64,000 nt of DNA from Persicaria tinctoria (lineage: Eukaryota > Streptophyta > Magnoliopsida > Caryophyllales > Polygonaceae): contig JBANSL010000004.1 in assembly GCA_037127255.1 (NCBI GenBank), forward strand, positions 10,850,001-10,914,000, written 5' to 3'. A model generated the notes under the pieces. It worked only from the letters and a program-made list of their open reading frames with translations. It was not told where the DNA came from and searched no databases. Of the stretch, positions 22,563 through 33,869 are shown in pieces. A program made the translations under genes and the position numbers. How positions within the stretch are numbered: the first letter of the stretch is position 1; every line of letters starts with the position of its first letter.

Positions 22563-25539
22563 TCACGTGGGTTTGAGCCCCATTCCCTTAGACGATTCAA
22601 GGACCATCCTTCTGTTCAGCCATTTCGCCAACGGATCTGCCAAATTCCTCTCGGACTTCACATACTCCAAGCAAATGACACCGGTAGCAACCTGCTGTCG
22701 CACATCTTCATGTCTAATCCGTATGTGTCTCTTCTTACCATTGTAAGTGTTGCTGTTAGCTACACAAATAGCAGATTGTGAGTCACAATGTAGAGAAATA
22801 GTTGGGGTCTTATGCCCCCACAAAGGTAAGTCAGCCAGTAAGCTTCTCAACCACTCAGCCTCTTGACCAGCTAAATCTAATGTTATGAACTCAGATTCCA
22901 TAGTTGATCTAGCAATGCAAGTTTGTTTTGATGACTTCCATGATATAGCACCACCACATAAAGTGAACACATAACCACTAGTGGAGCTAACCTCATCATT
23001 GTCAGTGACCCAGTTTGCATCACAATATCCCTCTAAAGCATGGGGATAACCCACATAATGTAAACCCTAATCAAAGGTGCCCTTAAGATATCTCAATAAT
23101 CTGTTAAATGCAATCCAATGCTCACTATTGGGGTTATGGGTATATCTACTGAGTCTACTAACAGCATATGCAATATCAGGCCGAGTATAGTTCATCAGAA
23201 ACATTAAACTCCCAATTATTTTAGCATACTCATTTTGGGAAACACCAATTCCAAATTTTTTCTTCAATTGCATGCTAGCATCATAAGGAGTTCTCTACAT
23301 AATGAGGTTGTGATAAAATGAAGCCATTTTCTTTTCTAGTTACTTTTACACCTAGAATGACATCAACTTCACCCATGTCTTTCATCTCAAACTTAGATGA
23401 CAAAAACTGTTTGGTTGTGTTTATAGCATTTATGTGTGATCCAAATAACAACATGTCATCCACATATAAACATATAATCACACAATCAACACCAAACCTC
23501 TTAGAATAGACACATGCATCAGATCCGTTTACCTCAAATCCAAAGCTTAGAATAGTTGTGTGAAACTTCTCATACCATTGCTTTGGTGCTTGCTTGAGTC
23601 CATACAATGACTTCTGTAGCTTGCACACTTTGTTTTCCTGTCCTGGAACAATGCACCCTGGAGGCTGTTCCATATAAATTTCCTCATTCAGATCACCATT
23701 CAAAAATGCAGTTTTAACATCCATCTGATGAACAAGCATTTTATGGCTAGAAGCCAAAGCAAACAATGCACGAATGGTAGCAATTTTTGTAACAGGAGAA
23801 TAAGTGTCAAAGAAGTCAATGCCATATCTCTGAGTGAATCCTCTTATAACTAGTCTTGCCTTATATCTATCAACTGAGCCATCCACTTTAAGCTTCTTCT
23901 TAAAGATCCACTTACAACTAATGGCTCTATTTCCTTTAGGCATATCAACTAGTTCCCATGTGTGATTAGACATAATGGATTCTATCTCACTGTTAATAGC
24001 ATCTTTCCAGAAACTAGCATCTAGTGAACTTATTGCCTCATCATAGGTCTTAGGATCATCTTCTATCATGTTAAGACTAATGAACGTCTCATCTAGTTCA
24101 TTTAAATCATTTAGTTCAACTAGAAATGCAGTCACAAAATCAGGACCAAAACTAGTTTCCTTCCTACACCTTTTACTTTTCCTAGGTTCATCATGATCAG
24201 ATTGAGCATTAGGCACAACAGTATTAGGCATGGATAAAGATGCATCATGAGATGAAGAATCATTAGTAGGCAATGCAGATTTCTTTAAAGGAAACACATG
24301 CTCAAAGAAAACAGCATCATGATATTCACACAAGGTACGATCACTCAAACACATAAAACGATATGCAGCACTGTTATCAGCATAACCAATCATAATTGCA
24401 TCAAAAGTCTTAGACCCAATAGTATCAACTTTGAACGAAGGTAACCCCACCTTATCTAGACACCCCCACACCTTTAAGAATTTCAGATTAGGCGGATGCC
24501 CTTTCCAAAGCTCATAAGGTGTCTTGTCAAGCTTCTTGTGAGGTACCTTATTCAAAATATGATTTGCGGACAATACAGCTTCCCCCCACATATTATCAGG
24601 CAAACCAGAACTAGAAAGCATAACATTCATCATTTCCTTTAAAGTTCAGTTTTTCCTTTCAGCAATACCATTTTGTTGTGGGCTATAAGGAGCTGTAAAC
24701 TCATGAATAATGCCATTTTGCTCACAAAATTCTCTCAAAGAATGAGTGACATATTCGCCGCCTCTATCGGATCTAAGCCTTTTAATCTTTCTATTTAATT
24801 GGTTTTCTACTTCAGCTTTATACACATAAAACATGCTTTCTGCTTCATCTTTAGACCTAAGCAAGTATACCTCAGTATATCTAGAATGGTCATCCACAAA
24901 TGTGATATAATAGCGCTTGCCACCTCTACTCTCAGTGGTCTTAAAATGAGCCAAATCAGAATGGACTAACTCCAGCAATTCAGTTGTCCTTTCTAACACC
25001 GTTTTAAAAGGTTGTTTATGAAATTTGGCCTCAACACATATTTCACATTTGCTGTGGTCATGTTTTGATAGGCTAGGAATCAAACCCATATCATGCAATC
25101 GACATACAGATTTTGCATTCACATGTCCTAGTCTAGCATGCCATAAATCAACAGACTCAGCAATATAAGCAGAAGTAGAAGCATTCTCATTATTATCAAT
25201 CATGGTCTCAAGCACATACAGAAAATCAGCCCTATAAGCCTTTCCTACAAATTCTCCATTTTTGGTTAAAACCATTTTGCCAACATCAGTCACTTGCTTA
25301 ATTCCAGGTATCTCAAGCAAACCACATGAAATCAGATTTCGGCGCAGAGAAGGAACATAAAGCACATTCACTAGGGTAAGAGACTTCCCTGAGGCGAGCT
25401 TGAGTGCAACCTTCCCTTTGCCTAGCACTCGAGAGATGCTCGAGTTGCCCATGTAGACCTGGTCGATGTCTGTAGCATCCTCAAACTTAGCAAACAGGTC
25501 CTTGTTGGCGCAGAAGTGTCGAGTGGATCCGCTGTCCAA
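22563..25539 (-). pseudogene. Copia 1 pol: protease, integrase, RT, RNase H
   Basis: On the minus strand: protease DSGSTRHFC near 25530; integrase zinc region WHARLGH...C..C near 25100 and catalytic core with D (VHSDLAHF), D (FVDDHSRYT) and E (SPQQNGIAERKN) to 24646; the integrase tail and RT frame (23281-24633) with KARLVIRGFTQ and the YVDDMLLFG active site; and RNase H (22563-23054) with [12 protein letters not shown] and DSQSAI. It is broken by frame changes at about 24640, 23277 and 23060. Everything needed is present in order, so decay is recent to moderate. Confidence 0.92.
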
Positions 25540-25605
25540 GAGCCAATCAACCTAGCCTCCCACATGGTTGACTTTAGTGATCATAGCTATCAGCTGGTTG
25601 TTGTC

Positions 25606-26630
25606 CTAGACAACGTTGGCTTGCTGCTGGGCTGGAGCTGCGGGCTTGTTTTGCTGCTGTCCTTGGTTCTGGATGTCAGCCCGATTGCGGCATTGCCAAG
25701 CCTTATGTCCTGGCTTGCCACAGACATAGCAGCCGATCCCAGTGCCTCCATGTTTCTGCTGCTTGTCCGGCCGATTTCCAGACTTCTTGAACTTCTGGCC
25801 TTTTTTTGGTTTCATGTTAGGCTTAGAACCTCCAGACTTGTTTCCTTGCTTGGACCTATCAGATTTCACAGAAGATTCAACCAGATTAGCCTTCACATTA
25901 TCAGCAGATTTAGGCTTAGGTTTGTCTTTTAGGCGATTAGCCTCTTCGATCTTCATGTGACCGACGAGCTCTTCCAAGGTCAGATCCTTCTTTTTGTGTT
26001 CAGATGGTTGCGATAGCCACCCCATGAATCAGGCAACTTCTCGATCAGAAAATTCGCTTGTAGGATCTCACACATCTTCATACCCTCGGAGAGTATGTCA
26101 ACCACCAGATTCTCATACTCGTGCACCTGGTCCATGATAGGCTTATCATCGACTATCTTGAACTGCATGAACTTTCCCACAACATACTTTTTCTTCCCTG
26201 CATCATCAGCCCCATATTTCTTCTCCAGCAGATCCCAAATATATTTAGCAGATTTATGCATAGAGATCAGATCAAAAATAGGGTTAGAGACATGGCTGAG
26301 AAGATGGCCTCGCACTGACTTATTATCGGACTCGTACTTTTTAGCCTGTGCGAGGTCATCATCAGTAACCTGCTTACCCTTGTCGACAGCCTTACCCTTG
26401 TCGACAACATCAGCATCGTCGTCGACAGCCTTGCCCTTTTCTGCAGCGCCGATGACGGAGGTTGAAGAAGCAGATGCCGTAGCCGTAGGGGCCTCCTGAA
26501 GGAGGACGTAGTCGATCTCCAATTGCTCGAAGAAGATGAGCATCTTCTGCGACCATCGCTTGTAGTTCGTCCCATCCAGCGGTTCCAATTTCGACAGATC
26601 CAGGAGCGGTTTGAAGAACTGGAAGGCCAT
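25606..26630 (-). pseudogene. Copia 1 gag
   Basis: The likely start is the ATG at 26630 (MAFQFFKPLLDLSKLEPLDG), followed by the gag signature NYKRWSQKMLIFFE and a typical Copia gag core up to about 25980. The frame then shifts, and the rest (25606-26025) carries the zinc knuckle CYVCGKPGHKAWQC. In a working element this protein forms the virus-like particle. The frameshift near 26000 disrupts it. The open frame upstream of the ATG extends into the LTR. Confidence 0.85.
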
Positions 26631-26658
26631 CGCAGAAACTGTAATTTCGCTTCTAAAT

Positions 26659-27346
26659 TGTTGGATTGAATCTGCGAAATTTAGCCTCAATGTGTTTGAG
26701 AAAAACCGCTTTAAAATCTGTAAAACCCGTGTTTGATTTGCTGTGGCATGGTATAAAGGAGACCACTGCCTTAGAAGCGAAATCGCCCCGACACCACGGT
26801 GCAGGTCGGCTACTGGCGTTGCCCCCCAAGGATACACATCGGCTTCTCAGGCGTGCACTCGCCGTCGAAGCAATGGAACCACCCAGGACCCAGAACGGTT
26901 GCAGAAGAAGAAGAGAGAAAGAGGAGGAGTTTCAATTGTTCTGTATTGAAAATGAAGGCGGACGTCGGTTTTAAAACAGAAGAGAGGACGCTCCACCTCC
27001 CTGAAATCTCGGACCAAATCAGAAACTGTTTTTCAAAACGTGTGACAAAGTTGAATTGGTCAAAAACCCTAATTCAACTCTATCCGAGGCCAATTTAATG
27101 ATGAAATTAAAACTCGACGCAAAACGTGACCAGCACCACACCACCGCGCACGTGTCACGCACACGCACACGGACCGGCAGCGGTGGTGGTGGTGCGCGCG
27201 TGTGGGATCCCTATCCCAACTCTCAATAACCCCTTCAATAACTCCTCCTTAAAAGCAACCCCCAAAAACCCCTTAGTATTCAATGTGGGACAAAAAGGAA
27301 GTTCAAAAGACATAAATAAAACCCCCACATGAACATTTCTCTAACA
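26659..27346 (-). repeat. 5' LTR of Copia 1
   Basis: 688-bp full-length LTR. On the minus strand it is open from 26837 through the LTR end into gag. Confidence 0.93.
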
Positions 27347-27351
27347 CATAC

Positions 27352-27472
27352 ATGGACCTAGCGAATTATCGTCCTATTAGTTTAGCACTATTTTTTCCCC
27401 TGTTTCGTTGCCCGTCACCTCAAACTGTATTTGAAGCTTTACTTCAAAAAAAGAAGATATGAAAGGAGTAGC
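27352..27472. other. 120-bp spacer between two Copia elements
   Basis: This is pre-insertion DNA shared as flank by both Copia elements. It holds a plus-strand phrase coding ANYRPISLAL that is reminiscent of LINE reverse transcriptase, but too short to assign. Confidence 0.4.
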
Positions 27473-27477
27473 ATTTC

Positions 27478-27729
27478 TATGAACTGGAATTACCAGTTCA
27501 GATCTCAACTGAAAACGAAGAAATGTGGAAGGAAGATGATAGAGATCAAGATGCAATTTGGGAATTCATTCCCTCAAGTTGTCTGTTACAGAAGCAAGGG
27601 GAGGCCTCTTATAGACGCTCCTGCTCAACTGCCAAACACACCCTCACCGTACACGTGTCACTCATCCAACTAGGCCTAGCTCACACTAAACCTCCCATAC
27701 CCAAGTACACTTAGCTAAACTGGTCCATA
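27478..27729 (-). repeat. 3' LTR of Copia 2
   Basis: 252-bp LTR with TATG...CATA ends. By eye about 97% identical to the partner at 32293-32544. Confidence 0.95.
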
Positions 27730-27734
27730 CCCCC

Positions 27735-30700
27735 TCAAGTTGGACTTGGGGTTGCATCCACCAATCCAAACTTGAAAGACAAGGTCCTATGCTGAACCTC
27801 ACCCAAGGGTTTGGTAAGTAAATCAACAAGTTGTAGGGCTGATTGAACATGACCACTCTTTAGAATTCCTTCATCAATGCGTTCACGAATGTAATGGCAG
27901 TCGATGTTGAGGTGTTTGGTGCGTTCATGGTAGACATGATGAGCAGCAATATGTTGGGCCGCCTTATTGTCACAAAAACGAGTAACCGACAATGGAACAA
28001 AAAGTGATAGATCATAAAGCAATCCAGTGATCCAAACAACTTCACCAGCAGTAGATGACATACATCGATATTCTGACTCTGCACTTGACATTGACACAGT
28101 CTTTTGCTTCTTGGTTTTCCAAGAGATGAGAGATGAACCAAAAAACACATGATAACCAGATAGAGACCGAGCAGAAAATTGGCAAGCTCCCCAATCAGCA
28201 TCACTGTAAGCTGCTAAGGAAATATGATAATCACTCAGATAAAACAGGCCCCAATTGATAGTGTGTTTCAAGTATCTGACAACATGTAATGCATCTTGCA
28301 TATGAGGAAGTCTAGGAGAGCTTAGAAACTGACTAAGATGTTGGATGGAGTAAGACAGATCTAGTTTGGTCAAATTCAAATACAACAACCTTCCAATCAA
28401 TTGTCTATACGATTCATGATCAAGTAACAATTCACCCACATCAATAGACAACTTCAACCCTCTAGGGAAGGGGAAAATAGCAGCCTTGCAATCAACCATG
28501 TGAGTATCAGTGATGATGTCTGCAATGTACTTCCTCTAATTTAAAAGCATACCCTTTTCTGATCTGGCAACTTCAATGCCTAAGAAATATCTAACCAAAC
28601 CAAGATCCTTTATAGTAAAAGCCTTATGCAACAAGGCTTTACTGTGTTGAATAAAAGCTGCATCAGAACCTGTGATCAAAAGATCATTAACATAGATAAC
28701 AACTATAGTTTGCAGGCCTGACTGATCACGAATAAACAAAGAGTAGTCATGCTTGGATTGAACAAAACCCAAAGAACATAAGAACTTTGAAAGCTCCAAG
28801 TTCCACTATCGAGAAGCTTGCTTCAACCCATATAGAGACCTTTGCAATTTGCAAACCTGCCCTAGCTGTCCAGTAAAAAAGCCTTCAAGAGGTTTCATAT
28901 AAACATCCTCATCAAGGAAGCCATGCAAAAAAAGCCTTATTAATATCCAATTGATGCACATTCCAACCCTGAGCAATTGCTAAAGCAAGCACCAATCTTA
29001 TAGTAGTAACCGGAGAGAAAGTGAGTTTGTAATCTTTATCTTTCACTTGTGTAAAGCCCTTTTCCACAAGCCTGGCTTTAAACCTTTCTACATATCCATC
29101 AGGTTTAAATTTCACCTTGAATATCCACTTAGACCTTATGACTCTCTTGTTCTTGGACACATCTGTAACAACCCAAGTCTGATTCTTTTGCAATGCATCA
29201 ATCTCCTTTTGCATTGCTTCCATACATCTAGGATCTTTTGAAGCTTCTTTGAAAGAAGTTGGCTCCCTAACACCCATCATAGCATGAAAGGAAGCCACAT
29301 ATTCTCGAGAAAAATCATCCAAGTCTACCAACTGTCTGATCGTGAAAGAAGTTGACTGAGATGAAGTTGCTGGTAATGTGGGACAAACAAAATTTGTTAA
29401 TAAAGTAGGTGCATGTCTCTGTCTCCCAGACCTTCTTAATGGTGGAGCAGGCTCCTGAACAACATCTAAACTGTCAACAACTTGTTCATCACTGTATCCA
29501 GATCCTTCTGCCAAATCAGGTGCCCCATTCTGATCACCAGAATTCTCACCATGAGATGAATGAAGACTCAAATCAACAGTTGGAGTTTGCCTGAGCTGAA
29601 GCACCTCATCATCTGCAAAACTCACCCTAGGCAAACTAGGCTTTGACACAATATTCCTATTAGAAGAAACCTTGGAGAAAGGAAATTCAGTCTCCCTAAA
29701 GATCACATCTCTGCTAAAAAAACACCTTGTTAGTCTCCAAGTCAAGGAGCTTATAGCCTTTAACATTTCCTGGATATCCCAAGAAAATACATTTGACAAC
29801 TTGTTGTCCAAATTTGTCCTTGATAACCATCCTTTTCTTTCCAAAACACAGGCACCCAATGACTCTAAGGTTCTGGTAATAAGCATTTTTCTTATAAAGA
29901 ATCTCAAAGGGAACCTTCCAATTCAGAGATGAACTTGGAAGCAATTGATGATGTGAGTAGCTGCAGTAACACAATCACTCCAAAATCTAATTGGGAGACT
30001 TGAATGCAACCTTATAGCACGAGCAGTTTCTATCAAATGCATGTGCTTGCGCTCAATTCTTCCATTCTGTTGAGGGACCCCAGGAATACTCTTCTGATGC
30101 ACAATTCCTAGCTCAGTAAACAAACTCTGACATGCTTTCTGAATAAATTCAGAGCCATTGTCACTTCTCACAATCTTAATTGTGCAATCAAACCGATTGT
30201 GCACATATGCTATACATCCTTTTATAGTTGTGAAAACCTGGACCTTGGAAGCCAACAAATAAGTCCAAGTGTATCTACTGTGATCATCTAACACAGTTAG
30301 AAAATAACGAGCCCCATCATGAGTAGTCACTCTATAATCTATATGGTCCCCAAACATCAAAGTGAACAAGATGAAAAATACTTGGAGCCAATGATTCACT
30401 TCTATTAAAAGGAAATCTGTGATGTTTTGCCAGAATACAACTATCACAAAAGAAATCTTTACACTTCAAATGTTTAAACTGATCCAAGTGCATAAGCTTG
30501 GATATAGAACTATGGCCTAGTCTTGCATGAACAATCTCTAATTCATGACAATCCTTAGCCTTTATGGAAGGGATAGAAGCCTTTATTGAATAAAAAAGAC
30601 CATCAATCGGCACCTTCAGTGCAGCATCTGCATCTTCTGTCTTGATGATGTACAAATCACTGATTCTCTGTCCTCTTCCCACAATTTTCTTAGTGGTAAG

Positions 30701-31198
30701 GTCCTGAAACAAGCATTGATTAGCCGTGAATATGGCTATCGAACCCATTTTCCTCAATAAGTCTACCCACGGAGAGAGCAAATTATGATTGAAAGAAGGA
30801 ATATATAACACATTCTTAAGCTCAAGACTTGAACTTAATTTAACAGACCCCACTATGTCAACAGATATAACTGAATCATCAGGCAATGCAATCTGTATGG
30901 ATCTAGCAAGTTTGTGTTTATTCTTGAGCACATTGAAATCATATAACATATGATCAGTAGCTCCAGTATCTACAATCCAGAAATTTTTCCTAGCTATTTT
31001 CTCAATTATCAAAGCTTTGGAAGGATTGTAGTTACCTGAAAAATTGGCAGCAGCAAAGCAATCACCATTCTCAATTTGAATTTGGTTTCCTTTCATCGTC
31101 TTCGTAACCTCTCTGCACACAGCATTAACCAGTCCATTGTCATACTGGTTCTTCTTTCCCATGTACAAAGGAGAATCACTAGATCCTTGCACATCCAC
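27735..31198 (-). pseudogene. Copia 2 pol: protease, integrase, RT, RNase H
   Basis: In order on the minus strand: protease FWIVDTGATDHM near 30990; integrase zinc region HARLGH...CDSCILAKHHR (to 30332) and core LTVLDDHSRYTW with PQQNGRIERKH (29923-30447); integrase tail (29714-29974); RT from KWIFKVKFKPDGYVERFKAR (28912-29907) through VIYVNDLLITG (28536-28799); and RNase H ADWGACQFSARSLSGY and SAESEYRCMS (27735-28499). The usual YVDD of the RT active site reads YVND here (near 28700). Several frame breaks separate these pieces. The YVND change and the breaks indicate loss of activity. Confidence 0.92.
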
Positions 31199-31285
31199 TG
31201 AATTAGCAGACGACCTGGAGCCTTGCTTTCCCTCTGAGCCTTTCTCTTTGTCTGGATAACCATGTAACTTGTAACAAGAATGCCT

Positions 31286-32233
31286 CTAGTGTCCTTTGTT
31301 TCCACAAAAGTCACACTTTGGAAACCCATGGAGCTTGTAGCAAGTGTCTCTGATGTGTCCCTTTTTTCCACAAAAATCACATTTCTTGAATTCATCACGC
31401 TGTTTTTTGGTTTCATCCTCCCTTTTCCAGTTATTAGATTGACTTCTTCCTGCATTCAGAGCAACAACATCTTCTCCACGCTTAGAATGGGATCCAGAAT
31501 CCACACTTGGTGTGCCTCCACATTGCTCAACCTGATTAACAATGTAGAAGTCATGACTCAAATTTGGCAATGGATCAATTGCCATGACTTGATTTCTCGC
31601 AGACTCATATTCATCATTCAATCCCATTAGAAACTACATTAACTTTTTTCTTTTTTCCATTTGAATCATCTTTCGAAGCACCTGACATGTGCATCTCTCC
31701 ATAACTCCACAATTGCACTGTGGAACACCTTCAAGACTAGCTATATCATTCCAAACTTTCTTCAATTTTCCAAAATAATCTCTAATTGAATCTGATCCTT
31801 GAACCATTGAACTCAATTCCTTCTTCAAACGGTAAAGTAAAGGAATGTTTGACTGTCCATACCTTTCCAGAATTTCGCCCCACAGTTCTAGTGTAGAGGC
31901 AGCATACATGAATGACTCTGCAATCCTTGCGTCCATGGAGTTGATGAGCCAACATCTCACCTTGTAATTGGCTCTCATCCATCTCTGACTATGAGGAGAA
32001 TCATCCGGAGGTTTCGTCACAAATCCATCTATGAAACTAAGTTTCAACTTAGCTCCAAGTGCCATCTTCACATTCCTCATCCAGCTAAGGTAATTCGATC
32101 CATTGAACATTGTTGTGAGCAACTGTGCGCCTGGATTATCCGAGCTTGCAAGAGCAAGCAGATCATTCGACGCCACCTGGAAGTGCTGATCTCCTCCTTG
32201 ATTCCGCAAAATAAAAGCATACGTATCCGCCAT
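31286..32233 (-). pseudogene. Copia 2 gag
   Basis: A likely start is the ATG at 32233 (MADTYAFILRN). The gag core contains NYLSWMRNVKMALGAKLKL and YFGKLKKVWNDI, ending with C.C...C near 31660. A frame break near 31630 separates a second part (31286-31627) with two zinc-knuckle-like units, CDFCGKKGHIRDTC and CDFCGNKGH; the second is incomplete in frame. Frameshifted, so not functional as one protein. Confidence 0.85.
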
Positions 32234-32280
32234 CTCCTTGAATCTCTTAACATAGTCAACCTCCCAATCCGATCTTCCAA

Positions 32281-32292
32281 GCTCTAATACCA
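32281..32292 (-). promoter_or_regulatory. Initiator-Met-type primer binding site of Copia 2
   Basis: The minus strand reads TGGTATTAGAGC immediately after the 5' LTR; the usual plant Copia site is TGGTATCAGAGC. One mismatch. Confidence 0.85.
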
Positions 32293-32544
32293 TATGAACT
32301 GGAATTACCAGTTCAGATCTCAACTAAAAATGAAGAAATGTGAAAGGAAGATGATAGAGATCAAGATGCAATTTGGGAATTCATTCCCTCAAGTTGTCTA
32401 TTACAAAAGCAAGGGGAGGCCTCTTATAGACGCTCCTTCTCAACTGCCAAACACACCCTCACCGTACATGTGTCACTCATCCAACTAGGCCTAGCTCCCA
32501 CTAAACCTCCCATACCCAAGTACACTTAGCTAAACTGGTCCATA
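32293..32544 (-). repeat. 5' LTR of Copia 2
   Basis: 252-bp partner LTR; a frame starting in it (32323) runs into gag. Confidence 0.95.
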
Positions 32545-32549
32545 ATTTC

Positions 32550-33869
32550 TCATAAAACACTACCTATTTTCGAATTTGTCAAAAACTGTAGTTAATAATA
32601 TACTATAAATTAGAGGAAATTGGGTATTAACTCATTGTCCTTCGTGCAGCCCAAATTAGTTATGTCTATCAAGCCAACTTTTCCCTTTTACTTTATGCCT
32701 GCTTACTTTCCCTCTCTCTGTTTCAACGCCTTCCTTCTCGCTCTTGATCGTTGTCTTCCTAGAGCTGATCATCGTCTTCCTCTTGCTCTCGATCGTCGTT
32801 GAAACTTACAATGGTTGAATCAAGCACAACATGTGAAGATTAGTGTACTTACATGAGAACTTCTCTCTCCCTGCGTCTCTCTCTTTGTCAAGGTTTTGTT
32901 CGTTTTAGTAATAATTTTTTTTATTATTGAACTCGATTTAACCTAGTTTTCATCCTTTGCAATGTCTTTTAATATGTGTAGTTGCCACTGTTTCTGACCT
33001 GGAATCATACAAATGTCAGTTCAATGTGAGTATTTGCTTTTGATTGTTTGTTCGCTGTTTTTATATTTCTTGTATGGATTCTGTGTTTATTTGTGCATGT
33101 TGTGTTCTGTAGAAAATAGAGTATTGATTACATGTTAAGGAAATATTTTGTTCTCGTTGTACACTTTATATGCGAAGTTATTAAGAAGGGGTTGTTAGCA
33201 TCTAATTATCAGTAGCAGAATAACTATTTAGGGTTAGTTTTAGCACAATGTTCAAAAATGCATTTGAATTTCTAGTTAATACATCAAATGGTACTGCATG
33301 AGGTAGTAACAAAAAAAGATATGGAAATGTGGTTCAAGGTTGATGGCTTGATTTTTCGATTTTCTATATTGGAGTTCCATGTCATAACGACATAACCGGT
33401 GTTCCATTTATTGAATATGATCCTTCACCTTAAAATGTTGTTACATTTAAGGATTTTTTCCGCATGTGTAAGGTCTCATATGCTGATATATTTGAGATTT
33501 TCAAATCTGAACCTAAGAAATCTCCAAGGAAGTTACTCTGTGTTTGACAGTGTCTTCGGGTAGAGGTTTCGGAGTTGAAGGCGGTGTTTATTTTGCCTGA
33601 AAATGGAAGCTGGGGGAGGAAGCTTTGGGAGGTTATTTTCAAGGGTTGCAAAAAATTGTTCAATATTGCCCTCCTGATCAAAGATTGCCCTTGAGCCCAG
33701 GTACGCCATTGATGTGCGCCTATTTTGACATGTTTTGCACTAACTTTTATATCAATTTCTACATGCATTTCATATCATTGGGTTAGAATTACACAGAATC
33801 TATGTAGTTTATGCTTGTTTGCCAATTATGGAGGTCTACACTAGTTTCTGTTTAATTTCGCAGAAATCG
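32550..33869. other. Intergenic DNA with a decayed coding-like patch
   Basis: Most of this is AT-rich without genes. A plus-strand patch at about 33380-33540 reads like a broken protein (FIEYDPSP, stop, then VVTFKDFFRMCKVSYADIFEIFKS) that I cannot place. 32700-32800 has a small CTCTTGATCGT-type repeat. Confidence 0.4.

Larger units (their letters stand above)
21453..27346 (-). mobile_element. Ty1-copia retrotransposon 1, complete ends, decayed
   Basis: LTRs at 21453-22025 and 26659-27346 both start TGTTGGATTG and end in AACA. The target duplication CATAC flanks the element (21448-21452 and 27347-27351). A polypurine tract (GTGGGGGAC on minus, 22026-22036) lies next to the left LTR, so transcription is on the minus strand. 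Gag, protease, integrase, RT and RNase H follow in Copia order. The left LTR lacks about 115 bp present in the right LTR (around 27003-27117), so the LTRs differ in length by an indel rather than by point changes alone. The expected TGGTATCAGAGC primer site is not seen next to the right LTR. Confidence 0.95.
27478..32544 (-). mobile_element. Ty1-copia retrotransposon 2, TATG...CATA termini
   Basis: Two 252-bp LTRs (27478-27729 and 32293-32544) start TATGAACTGG and end GGTCCATA. The perfect duplication ATTTC (27473-27477 and 32545-32549) is adjacent only if the ends are TA...TA and not TG...CA. The polypurine tract (ACTTGAGGGGG, minus) abuts the left LTR. A primer site TGGTATTAGAGC (minus), one base from the initiator-Met type, abuts the right LTR. 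I counted about eight differences between the LTRs, mostly transitions. The 5067-bp element has gag and pol in Copia order on the minus strand. Confidence 0.95.

Noticed and set aside
27352..27472. LINE reverse transcriptase (ANYRPISL)
   Set aside because: Only about ten codons; the flanks joined across the insertions give no continuing RT frame.
21453..32544. Endogenous pararetrovirus
   Set aside because: Integrase before RT, LTRs, PBS and 5-bp duplications identify Ty1-copia; no movement or coat protein is present.
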